NCBI GenBank assembly: GCA_002411175.1
Contig: DHRN01000081.1
Coordinates: forward strand, 1-11,273
Direction: 5' to 3'
Origin: Anaerolineaceae bacterium UBA5311
Lineage (GTDB): Bacteria > Chloroflexota > Anaerolineae > Anaerolineales > Anaerolineaceae
Length of the DNA stretch: 11,273 nucleotides
Shown: positions 1-6,039 of the stretch, piece after piece
How positions within the stretch are numbered: the stretch's first letter is position 1
Layout of the letters: each line of letters starts with the position of its first letter
The notes under the pieces: generated by a model
What the model saw: only the letters and a program-made list of their open reading frames with translations
Told to the model about the DNA's origin: nothing
Database searches by the model: none
Made by a program: the position numbers and the translations under genes

Positions 1-38
1 CGGACTTTTGAAACGCATACAAATGAACCGGTTAAGCC

Positions 39-65
39 TTGACGGGGTAAAAAGCGTGGTATACT
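39..65 (+). promoter_or_regulatory. Candidate sigma-70-type promoter of the rplJL operon
   Basis: TTGACG (39-44) and TATACT (60-65) match the -35 and -10 consensus well, but the spacer is only 15 bp (16 bp if the -10 is read as ATACTT). The expected start near 72 would place the whole L10 leader in the transcript. The short spacer is the main weakness. The 38 bases before it show no gene. Confidence 0.6.
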
Positions 66-74
66 TGCGGGGTT

Positions 75-219
75 GAACAACAGAATAGTGCGAAATGCAC
101 GCTCTGCTTAAGAAAGCTGGTGCCGTTTACGGCTTAATTTCCCGCCGAGGTGGAGGTTCAAAACTTTGAGAGTTTGCTATGAATCTCTTTCCCTGGGAAA
201 AACGGAAAGAGATTTTTTT
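75..219 (+). ncRNA. Ribosomal protein L10 leader (autoregulatory 5' UTR)
   Basis: The 5' UTR of rplJ has the layout of the L10 leader. There is a lower stem CAGA/TCTG (81-84 with 103-106) topped by GTGC/GCAC (88-91 with 97-100). A second hairpin GCCG-TTTA-CGGC lies at 122-133. The conserved single-stranded block CCCGCCGAGGTGGA follows at 141-154, and then a terminator hairpin. In the known family, L10 (or its complex with L12) binds the kink-turn-like leader when in excess over rRNA and lowers expression of rplJL. The leader-plus-terminator arrangement here implies transcription attenuation. Assignment rests on position, the CCGAGGTG block and the terminator; a covariance search would settle the exact borders. 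Confidence 0.85.
182..219 (+). terminator. Intrinsic terminator acting as L10-leader attenuator
   Basis: A perfect 11-bp stem is formed by AATCTCTTTCC (182-192) and GGAAAGAGATT (204-214), with an 11-nt loop, followed by a run of seven T (213-219). It sits 20 nt before the rplJ start, so it must be read through for L10 synthesis. This is the expected regulated terminator of the leader. Confidence 0.85.
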
Positions 220-239
220 ATGGAAGGAGGTAGAGTACA

Positions 240-770
240 TTGGCATTTTCGAGAGAACATAAAGAAGTAATTGTCCAGCAATATCGTGATTGGATCGATA
301 ATAGCAAGGCTGTTTACTATCTGACCTACAAGAATATGACCATGCCCGCCATCAATACCGCCCGCGCGAAACTGCGAGAATCCGAGAGCGAGATGCACGT
401 GGTCAAAAACCGCCTCTTCACGAGAGTATTGGAAGAGAAGGGCTACAAATTTGACCCCCAGACCTGGGAAGGCAACAATGTGGTCGTATTCGCGTTTGAA
501 GACGCTCCTGCTGCCGCAAAAGCACTGACCGAGATCACCAAAGGCAACGAGACTTTCGTCGTCGCAGGTGGTTACCTCGACAGCGCATTGCTGAATGCGG
601 GTCAGGTGAAGGCATTGGCAGACTTGCCAACCTTACCAGTGATGCGTTCGATGCTGTTGGGCACCATTTTGGCGCCTGCAAGTCAGTTAGTCCGTACATT
701 AGCGGAACCCGCGCGTGGTTTGGCAGCTGTAATTAAAGCAAATTCAGAAAAGCAGACAAGCGCTGCTTAA
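240..770 (+). CDS. rplJ: 50S ribosomal protein L10 (uL10)
   Basis: This 176-residue protein anchors L7/L12 dimers to the 50S stalk. It also serves as the translational or transcriptional repressor of its own operon through the leader RNA. The N-terminal half has the uL10 rRNA-binding pattern (VYYLTYKNMTMPAINTARAKLRESE about residues 26-50, then VVKNRLFTRVLEE at 54-66), and the C-terminal helix (TLAEPARGLAAVIKANSEK, about 153-171) is the L12-binding tail. The start is TTG at 240, chosen because a near-perfect Shine-Dalgarno AAGGAGGT (224-231) lies 8 nt upstream and the protein then begins MAFSREHKE; no ATG is available nearby. Length is normal for the family. rplL follows after 52 nt, in the conserved order. 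Confidence 0.97.
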   Translation: MAFSREHKEVIVQQYRDWIDNSKAVYYLTYKNMTMPAINTARAKLRESESEMHVVKNRLFTRVLEEKGYKFDPQTWEGNNVVVFAFEDAPAAAKALTEITKGNETFVVAGGYLDSALLNAGQVKALADLPTLPVMRSMLLGTILAPASQLVRTLAEPARGLAAVIKANSEKQTSAA

Positions 771-822
771 CAGGCTCGTATCAACACGAGAAAAGATAAT
801 TTAAAAATTATAGGAGAAAGAA

Positions 823-1203
823 ATGGCTGATTTAGAAAAAATCGTTGAGGAACTGAGCACACTGTCCGTTTTGGAAGCTGCTGACCTCGTCAAAATGTTG
901 GAAGAGAAATGGGGCGTATCCGCTGCCGCTCCCGTTGCTGCCATGGCTGCTGGTCCTGCCGCTGCTGCAGTTGAAGAAGAAGTTGAAGAAAAGACCGAGT
1001 TTGATGTTGTCATCAAGAGCCCCGGTCCCAAGAAAATCGAAGTTATCAAGGTCATTCGCCAGCTCACCAGCCTCGGTTTGGTTGACGCCAAAAATGCTGC
1101 CGAAACCGCTGATGCCAAAATTCTTGAAGCTGTTGGAAAAGACGTTGCCAATGACGCTGCCGCCAAGCTCAAAGAAGCCGGCGCTGAAGTTGTTGTTCAG
1201 TAG
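823..1203 (+). CDS. rplL: 50S ribosomal protein L7/L12 (bL12)
   Basis: This 126-residue acidic stalk protein recruits and stimulates the GTPase elongation factors. The N-terminal dimerisation domain (MADLEKIVEELSTLSVLEAA, residues 1-20, to about 31) leads into an Ala-rich flexible hinge (about 33-50). The C-terminal domain begins at about 58 and carries the diagnostic GPKKIEVIKVIRQLTSLGL (68-86). An AGGAG site (812-816) sits 6 nt before the ATG. The last 40 residues align without gaps to ordinary L12 but are divergent: the usual LV-x-x-x-P segment after the EAK motif is replaced by NAAETADAKILEAV. The factor-contact K76, R79 and K90 equivalents remain. It ends the operon, followed at once by a terminator. 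Confidence 0.97.
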   Translation: MADLEKIVEELSTLSVLEAADLVKMLEEKWGVSAAAPVAAMAAGPAAAAVEEEVEEKTEFDVVIKSPGPKKIEVIKVIRQLTSLGLVDAKNAAETADAKILEAVGKDVANDAAAKLKEAGAEVVVQ

Positions 1204-1221
1204 TACATTTCGCGACCGCGT

Positions 1222-1250
1222 AAACGCCTCCTCCATGGAGGCGTTTTTTT
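1222..1250 (+). terminator. Intrinsic terminator of the rplJL operon
   Basis: A perfect 10-bp stem AAACGCCTCC (1222-1231) with GGAGGCGTTT (1237-1246), a 5-nt loop and a T run to 1250, beginning 18 nt after the rplL stop. This is a classic Rho-independent terminator. Confidence 0.93.
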
Positions 1251-1631
1251 ATTTAAGAATGAGAATTTTGCTCCGAGGCATAAATGATACAATACTGATG
1301 ATCGTTTTCCTGACCAGCTCAATCAAACTTGATGAAAAGCCCTTGATGATTGAGTCGGACCTTGAACATTGAATTGATGATAACTGAAAATTATAAGTAA
1401 CTATTTTTGTGAACCAGGGGATGGAGCCTGCTTTGGAAGAATCAAGCAATAACAGTCAGGAGAAATGGGATGCAATGGTTATTGGTAAAGCATTGACTCA
1501 CCATAATTATGATCGATACAGACTCTAAGCGGGCTGCGTGTTCTGATCGCAGCGCGCATCCGAAAAAGCTTGCCGTCATGGATATTAGTCGCTTCGTTAA
1601 AGGTGCAGGAAGAGTGTAAGGAACAGAAAAT
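1251..1631. other. Spacer without a supported gene, between rplL and the membrane-protein gene
   Basis: No convincing gene in these 381 bases. Two short plus-strand frames occur back to back and overlap: 1409-1528 (GTG start, 39 residues, ending ALTHHNYDRYRL) and 1509-1619 (ATG start, 36 residues, ending FVKGAGRV). Neither has a clear ribosome-binding site or a recognised domain. A GC hairpin GCTGCG/CGCAGC (1533-1538 with 1548-1553) has no T run and so is not a terminator. The spacer also holds the candidate promoter at 1285-1293. It could be a long 5' UTR, or the eroded remains of a gene. Confidence 0.5.
1285..1293 (+). promoter_or_regulatory. Candidate extended -10 promoter for the membrane-protein gene
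   Basis: TGATACAAT is a TGn extended -10 element with TACAAT at 1288-1293. The only -35-like hexamer, TTGCTC at 1268-1273, is too close (14 bp), so the extended -10 would carry recognition. It lies right after the rplL terminator, where the next transcription unit should start, and would give a 5' UTR of more than 300 nt. Confidence 0.4.
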
Positions 1632-3368
1632 ATGCTTTTGATCATAGCGGGTTTATTTTTTTTCGGATTTGTTTTCGTTGGAATTGGGCTACTGATTTCT
1701 CGTCCTGACATTGATTCTGCCGGGGAAATTAAGAATTTTCCGCGGAGGTTTTGGATAGGGCTGGCATTCTCAATTGGCTTCTTGCAAATCTGGCATTTGT
1801 TTCTGCCCATAAACCTGGCATGCCTGATCGTCCATATCCTGGCTGCTCTGGCAGGATATATTCTGGCACGTAAAAACGTTGTTGGAGCATTAAGGCAATT
1901 GAAGTGGCAAAACGCATTGCCTGGAGTGATGGTGATGATATTGACCGGCATTGTGATCGGGTCTTTCTCAATTGATGGCAACCTGCATTTCGACCATGGT
2001 ATGTATCACCTGCAAACAGTGCAATGGCTGGAAAATTATGCCATCGTGCCCGGTTTGGGAAACGTTCACCATCGCCTGGCGTTCAACAATGCTTCGTTCC
2101 TTTATGTCAGCCTGTTAAACCAGGGCATTTTCCATGGGTATGCCTTCTATATCGCCAACAGTTTGCTTGCATGGGTGCTGGTTTTACAATGCTTGCTTTC
2201 TGTCATAAATCTGATCATGCGTGATCGCCTGCTTAAGAAAGCAGATTACTTCTATGCATTGATTCTGCCATTCTTCTTGTGGTTTATGCCCAATTTTTAC
2301 TTTTCCGGCTATTCGCCGGATTTGTTTATTGCGGTTCTGCAGATGCTTTTGGCTGGGGAGCTGCTTGCCCTGGCGGAAAACATAAATAACCCTGCCAGCT
2401 TAAGAAGAAATGTAAATCTTATTTTGCTGCTGGGGGTGTTGATGATCTGCATCAAGCTGAGCGGTTTGGTTTATGCGGCTGCTTTTATGCTGGCAGCTAT
2501 AATCATTTTCTTCAAAACAAACCTTGGTGATAAACAGGAGCTAAAATTTTTGTGGAGCCGAATCCCGATGCTGCTGCTTCTGGGTGTCCCCTGGCTGGTT
2601 CGTTCGGTAATTTTGAGCGGATACCTGGTTTACCCAAGCGCGATGATTTCCTTCGACTTCATTTGGAAGATCCCTCGCACGATGGTCGAACCAATTACAG
2701 GGGTTATTTACAACTGGTCCCGCTATGGGAGCACCATCTCTCCTGACACTCCCTTTTTGCAGTGGTTGCCGCAATGGTTATGGACGGTTCCGCGGGGATT
2801 GAGGGAAGGCTGGATCCTGGGCTCAGCGCTGTTATTGGTGTTTTTAGTTATTTGGGCAAGTAAAAAGTTCCGCCTGCAGGATTATAAAAGTCAATTCCTG
2901 GTGATTGGGTTTGCGCTGCTTCACATTCTTTATTGGTTCCTTGCTGCCCCCGAGATACGTTTTATTGGCATGGCATATTGGATCGCCTTCGCCGTCTTAC
3001 TTTCTGTGTTGGTCGAATGGTTTGCGCAATTGAAGCCGCAAGTGTCGAAAAAGGGAATGTCTTTGGCTATTATCGCGGTCAGTATGTTCTGGTTAAATCC
3101 TGAAGTCCCGCGGGATTTCGGTCTGACCCGAACCCTGGTAAAGCCGCCGAGTGAATACAAGATTGCCTCGCAATTTGTTTCGCACGATGATCTGGTCAGC
3201 AAAACCACTTTGAGCGGTCTGACGGTCTACCTGGCTAATGACGAGAGCCTGCAGGGCTGTTGGGATTTACCGCTGCCCTGCACGCGGGTTGCGGATTATT
3301 ACAGCAAACTTGCCTTGATTGACCCGAATGATATGCAAAAGGGCTTTTATATTAAAATGCCGGAGTGA
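1632..3368 (+). CDS. Polytopic membrane protein, LIC_10190-like (GT-C-type architecture)
   Basis: The protein has 578 residues and about a dozen hydrophobic segments, beginning with an N-terminal helix at 2-22. Hallmarks I associate with the LIC_10190 group are visible. A loop after the third or fourth helix reads DHGMYHLQTVQWLENYAIVP (121-140) followed by GLGNVHHRLAFNNASF. The motif PEIRF is at 440-444. The soluble C-terminus carries CWDLPLPCT (543-551) and ends DMQKGFYIK. The acidic and histidine residues of the first large loop (D121, H122, H126) resemble the metal and lipid-phosphosugar site of GT-C glycosyltransferases, so transfer of a sugar or other group from a polyprenyl-phosphate donor is a reasonable but unproven guess. 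Start ATG 1632 is preceded by AAGGAA (1618-1623). It converges with the FAD oxidoreductase gene, leaving 6 bp and no obvious terminator. Confidence 0.75.
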   Translation: MLLIIAGLFFFGFVFVGIGLLISRPDIDSAGEIKNFPRRFWIGLAFSIGFLQIWHLFLPINLACLIVHILAALAGYILARKNVVGALRQLKWQNALPGVMVMILTGIVIGSFSIDGNLHFDHGMYHLQTVQWLENYAIVPGLGNVHHRLAFNNASFLYVSLLNQGIFHGYAFYIANSLLAWVLVLQCLLSVINLIMRDRLLKKADYFYALILPFFLWFMPNFYFSGYSPDLFIAVLQMLLAGELLALAENINNPASLRRNVNLILLLGVLMICIKLSGLVYAAAFMLAAIIIFFKTNLGDKQELKFLWSRIPMLLLLGVPWLVRSVILSGYLVYPSAMISFDFIWKIPRTMVEPITGVIYNWSRYGSTISPDTPFLQWLPQWLWTVPRGLREGWILGSALLLVFLVIWASKKFRLQDYKSQFLVIGFALLHILYWFLAAPEIRFIGMAYWIAFAVLLSVLVEWFAQLKPQVSKKGMSLAIIAVSMFWLNPEVPRDFGLTRTLVKPPSEYKIASQFVSHDDLVSKTTLSGLTVYLANDESLQGCWDLPLPCTRVADYYSKLALIDPNDMQKGFYIKMPE

Positions 3369-3374
3369 GCGGAA

Positions 3375-4817
3375 TTAATCCGTTAATGCTGCCTGGTCTT
3401 CTTCGTGATAGGCAGCATCCTGGTTCACCTGGAAGACATCATATAAACGTTCCCCGGCTACCAGGTTTTTAACAGTAAGCATGGCTGTCATCATCGAGTG
3501 ATCAGTGTTGTTGTAGCGGTGGATGCCTCCGCGACCGAAGGGCAGGAGGTTGCTTATTGGGTCAATTTCCTGGCGGATTGTTTGCACATGATCCTGATAG
3601 CCGACCTGGTAGACCGGATAAACATTGCGCAATTTGACCACCGCGCCATCTGAAATATCTTCACGCTGCGCGAACCCCAGGTGCAAAAAGTCCTGAATGC
3701 CCTGTTCGAGCAGATCTTCGTCGCTCATCGACCAAAATTCGTCAGCAAATGTGCAGGTGTATTCCAATCCGATCACAGTCTGATGGTCGTTTGGAACCAT
3801 ATAAGGGCTCCAGTTTCTGAAATTCTGGAAGCGAATCGGTTTGAGACCCTCATCGTGAGTGTAAACCCAGGTGTCTTTGGAGATGAAGGGTTTGTCAATA
3901 ACCAGCGCAACGGTTACAAAATCGCGATATTTTAATTGGTCAGCTGCAATAAGAACAGATTCTGACAATTTGGGGCGGATAATTTTTGCCAGCTGGTTGT
4001 AAGGCATAGTCGACAAGAACCAATCGGCTTGATAACGTTCTGTTTTGCCATCATGTTCCGCCTCACAAGCGACGATCCTGCCCTCCTCCAGGTGAAGCCT
4101 GGAAACATCTCTGCCCATCAAAATTTTGCCACCCTGCGCCTGGATAATTCCGGCGACCCTCTCCCAAAGCTCTCCCGGGCCTTGTTTTGGATAGTTGAAT
4201 TCATCGATAAAACTTTTGACTTCGGTCTTTTTGCCAAACATCTTTCGGACCGAATCGGTCAAAGTGTTCCAGACAGACACTCCTTTGATGCGTTGACTGG
4301 CGAAATCGAGCGAAAGCTGGCTGCAGGGTATGCCCCAGAGTTTTTGGTTATATTGAATGAAAAAAGGTTGTGCCAAGGCATCACCGAACTGGTTAATAAA
4401 CCAGGCTTCCAGGTTGTCGACGGGCTTAACAGGAAATAATTGGCGGTAAATCAGGCTGATCCCGATCCGAAAGGCAAAACCGAAGCCGAATTTTTGGATG
4501 ATCTCACCAATTTGAATGGGGTAGTTGAAAAATTTACCCTGGTAGAGCCAACGGGACACACGAGGACGTTTCAGAAAATCGTCCCCCATGATCTGGTACC
4601 ACCAATAAACGATTTCATCATTCTTTGAGAAGAAGCGATGTCCTCCAATATCAAAGCGGTAATCTTTATATTGCACCGTGCGTGATATCCCACCCACATA
4701 CCGGGGGTCTTTTTCGAGGATGGTAACCTGGTAGCCTGCGCGAATCAGCTCCAGCCCGGCGGTTAAACCGGCAGGTCCGGCTCCAATAATGATTACGTTT
4801 TTCTTATTCTCTGTCAT
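3375..4817 (-). CDS. FAD-dependent oxidoreductase, UDP-galactopyranose-mutase/protoporphyrinogen-oxidase-like
   Basis: This 480-residue flavoprotein opens with a Rossmann dinucleotide-binding motif IIIGAGPAGLTA (9-20), with the acidic residue E35 closing the beta-alpha-beta unit. Next come the FAD-contact motif RFDIGGHRFFSK (54-65) and NQKLWGIPCSQL (157-168), which recalls the K-x-WG substrate region of UDP-galactopyranose mutases. The C-terminal FAD-binding block LLPFGRGGIHRYNNTDHSM is at 424-442. The family is usually filed as a NAD(P)/FAD-dependent oxidoreductase and often sits beside gtrA and glycosyltransferase genes. Its substrate is not established; isomerising or oxidising a nucleotide- or lipid-linked sugar is an inference. 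The ATG lies inside the 3' end of the gtrA-like gene (14-bp overlap), and its CAGGAG ribosome-binding site lies in that coding sequence, so translation is probably coupled. Confidence 0.85.
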   Translation of the reverse strand: MTENKKNVIIIGAGPAGLTAGLELIRAGYQVTILEKDPRYVGGISRTVQYKDYRFDIGGHRFFSKNDEIVYWWYQIMGDDFLKRPRVSRWLYQGKFFNYPIQIGEIIQKFGFGFAFRIGISLIYRQLFPVKPVDNLEAWFINQFGDALAQPFFIQYNQKLWGIPCSQLSLDFASQRIKGVSVWNTLTDSVRKMFGKKTEVKSFIDEFNYPKQGPGELWERVAGIIQAQGGKILMGRDVSRLHLEEGRIVACEAEHDGKTERYQADWFLSTMPYNQLAKIIRPKLSESVLIAADQLKYRDFVTVALVIDKPFISKDTWVYTHDEGLKPIRFQNFRNWSPYMVPNDHQTVIGLEYTCTFADEFWSMSDEDLLEQGIQDFLHLGFAQREDISDGAVVKLRNVYPVYQVGYQDHVQTIRQEIDPISNLLPFGRGGIHRYNNTDHSMMTAMLTVKNLVAGERLYDVFQVNQDAAYHEEDQAALTD

Positions 4818-5292
4818 GTTCGCTCCTGTTTAATAAATATCTGCGGGAAAGAAAATTCCACAATAAGACAATCGGTACTGTGAAAATCTTTGAGAGAAGA
4901 TATTGGAGTCCGACTAGATGTGTGAATGTGTACATGAAGACTTCGTTTATACCTAACCCGACTACGCCGGTAACTACAAAAATCAGGACGGATTGGCTTA
5001 TGCTGGATTTGGCTTCCTGGTTGAAGACCCACGAGATACTCAGCAGGTAGTTGGCAAGTAATCCAAGCAGAAATGAAATGCCGGCAGCGACCAGATAGTT
5101 GACTGATAGGTAGTTGACCAGCAGGAAAAGAACAATGAAATCAACAACGAATGCAAGACCGCCAACGATCAGATAACGAAAGAGCTGAACTTGCAGCAAG
5201 TTGGTTTTTTCAACGAGGATTTCTTTGATGAATTTATGTAAACCCGAGTCACTCAAGTTTGATGCAGAATTATCAGTTTCAGGGCGACACAT
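4804..5292 (-). CDS. GtrA-like membrane protein (putative polyprenyl-phosphate-sugar flippase)
   Basis: The 162-residue protein has four predicted transmembrane helices at roughly 38-58, 64-84, 102-121 and 127-147. GtrA family signatures are RYLIVGGLAFVVDF (39-52), NYLLSISWVFN (81-91) and VPIVLLWNFLSRRYLL (139-154). GtrA proteins are thought to flip polyprenyl-phosphate-linked sugars across the cytoplasmic membrane for glycosylation of surface polymers. The first 30 residues are hydrophilic and longer than usual, so the real start could be internal. The ATG at 5292 is kept because a GGTGGAAGGTG stretch lies about 10 nt upstream. It is first in a two-gene minus-strand unit with the FAD oxidoreductase. 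No glycosyltransferase gene, its usual partner, is adjacent. Confidence 0.88.
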   Translation of the reverse strand: MCRPETDNSASNLSDSGLHKFIKEILVEKTNLLQVQLFRYLIVGGLAFVVDFIVLFLLVNYLSVNYLVAAGISFLLGLLANYLLSISWVFNQEAKSSISQSVLIFVVTGVVGLGINEVFMYTFTHLVGLQYLLSKIFTVPIVLLWNFLSRRYLLNRSEHDRE

Positions 5293-5360
5293 ATGCGCTG
5301 CACACCTTCCACCTTGAGGGTTTGTTATCAGGGATTAGGAACATTGTGGTCATTTTACCC

Positions 5361-5395
5361 GATAACTGCAGGAGCGTTCGCAACCGGCAGTTATC
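5361..5395. repeat. 9-bp inverted repeat upstream of gtrA-like gene
   Basis: GATAACTGC (5361-5369) is perfectly repeated in inverse as GCAGTTATC (5387-5395), with a 17-nt centre. It has no T run on either strand, so it is not a simple terminator. It lies 69-103 bp upstream of the gtrA-like start and could be an operator, an RNA hairpin in the 5' UTR, or the edge of the repeat island. Confidence 0.6.
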
Positions 5396-5423
5396 AATAT
5401 GGAAAATCGGTTTATTTCGTGGT

Positions 5424-5730
5424 GTAGGGGCGGGTTGCCACGCTGTCCCGCAAATAACCGTAGGGCGAGACGTCTGTACCGGCGAGGTCGGTATTGGAGG
5501 TGCCGGATATATCCAATGGCGCGGTCGTGGTGCACCTCCAATCCGACGTTGGATGTGGTTTTTGCGTACGTCGGAATGAAAACACACAATGTGCGAATTG
5601 AGGAAGGTGCGAGGTGTTTTCAATACACGGCTTCGCCGGTACAAACGTCTCGCTTTACGAAAGGATGGCTTCGCCGGAATGGGACGAGCTACGTTCCCTA
5701 CGAGAAGCTGGCTTCGCCGGTACAAACCTC
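5424..5730. repeat. Composite palindromic repeat element (MITE- or REP-like)
   Basis: A 24-bp arm at 5459-5482, with core GAGACGTCTGTACCGG, is repeated in inverse at 5636-5659 with 3 mismatches. The segment GGCTTCGCCGGTACAAAC occurs at 5629-5646 and again at 5710-5727 in direct orientation, with a partial copy GGCTTCGCCGG at 5667-5677. Nested inside are ATTGGAGGTGC (5493-5503) with GCACCTCCAAT (5532-5542), and TCCGACGT (5542-5549) with ACGTCGGA (5568-5575). GTAGGG occurs at 5424 and 5460 and its complement CCCTAC at 5696, marking outward-facing ends. No transposase is encoded. The pattern suits a dispersed non-autonomous repeat, probably present elsewhere in the genome. Confidence 0.75.
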
Positions 5731-5782
5731 CTGCCCTGCAGAACTGCGGAAACAGTCGCGGGTGTTAGCTTAAACGTTGTAT

Positions 5783-5887
5783 TATCATCCTGAACGCAGC
5801 GATGCGCAGAGTATATAGTAATTTTTTTGTTGGCAAAGGTTTAAATTCTTACGAAGTACACTGTGTGTCACTTCATTCAGAATGACA
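5783..5887. repeat. Short MITE-like element with imperfect terminal inverted repeats
   Basis: The left end TATCATCCTGAAC (5783-5795) and the right end ATTCAGAATGACA (5875-5887) are inverse copies with 3 mismatches in 13. The 105-bp unit is non-coding and AT-rich in its middle. The ends TCATCCTGA and TCAGAATGA resemble a widespread intergenic repeat (TGTCATCCTGAGC...TCAGAATGACA) that I recall from many environmental bacterial genomes. It is probably a relic of a non-autonomous mobile element. Confidence 0.6.
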
Positions 5888-5894
5888 AAACCCA

Positions 5895-5922
5895 GTTCCT
5901 GGTCCCTGTTTCCTGTTCCTTG
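5895..5922. repeat. Four degenerate heptamer tandem repeats
   Basis: Four contiguous 7-bp units GTTCCTG, GTCCCTG, TTTCCTG and TTCCTTG share the consensus KTYCYTG. Similar short heptanucleotide tandem arrays are known from intergenic DNA of cyanobacteria and other genomes. Copy number is too low to judge instability from one sequence. Confidence 0.65.
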
Positions 5923-5940
5923 CTCACGTCCTGAATCTAC

Positions 5941-5978
5941 CCCTACCGTTTCGGAGTGCTATTACCCTACGAAATACG
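5941..5978. repeat. Repeat-island right edge with CCCTAC motifs
   Basis: CCCTACCGTTTCGG (5941-5954) and CCCTACGAAATACG (5965-5978) both begin with CCCTAC, and the CGTTTCG and CGAAA(TA)CG portions are roughly complementary to each other. The orientation is opposite to the GTAGGG copies at 5424 and 5460, so these may be the right boundary of the composite repeat region. This is a weak, pattern-based call. Confidence 0.45.
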
Positions 5979-6039
5979 TGTTAATTCTAAGTAGGTTCAC
6001 ATTGAGAATTGCTGATTCGGAAACAATCCCTGAAAGATT

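Larger units (their letters stand above)
5293..6039. other. Gene-free, repeat-rich intergenic region
   Basis: Frames of 100-150 codons exist here on both strands, but they lack family similarity and ribosome-binding sites, and they are rich in Arg, Cys and Pro, as expected for translated GC-rich repeats. The region instead contains nested inverted and direct repeats, listed separately. It must also contain the promoter of the minus-strand gtrA-like gene, for which no convincing -35/-10 pair was seen, and the transcript end of the C39-like peptidase gene, for which no clear terminator was seen. Confidence 0.7.

Noticed and set aside
832..1236. 134-codon minus-strand frame antisense to rplL
   Set aside because: A shadow of the Ala/Glu-rich rplL coding sequence; it would also run through the operon terminator.
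1442..1981. 179-codon minus-strand open frame over the start of the membrane-protein gene
   Set aside because: Antisense to the well-supported membrane protein, without family similarity; its composition mirrors the coding strand.
3370..3382. CGGA/TCCG mini-hairpin in the convergent gap as a bidirectional terminator
   Set aside because: The stem is only 4 bp, AT-rich loop, and no T run on either strand.
5629..5727. Spaced copies of GGCTTCGCCGG (5629, 5667, 5710) as a possible CRISPR array
   Set aside because: Only three copies, one truncated, with unequal spacing (38 and 43 bp) and an inverted copy nearby; no cas genes. Better explained as dispersed palindromic repeats.
5279..5773. Open frames of 124-148 codons on both strands in the repeat island
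   Set aside because: They read through inverted and direct repeats, give Arg/Pro/Cys-rich sequence with no domain, lack ribosome-binding sites, and occur on both strands at once.
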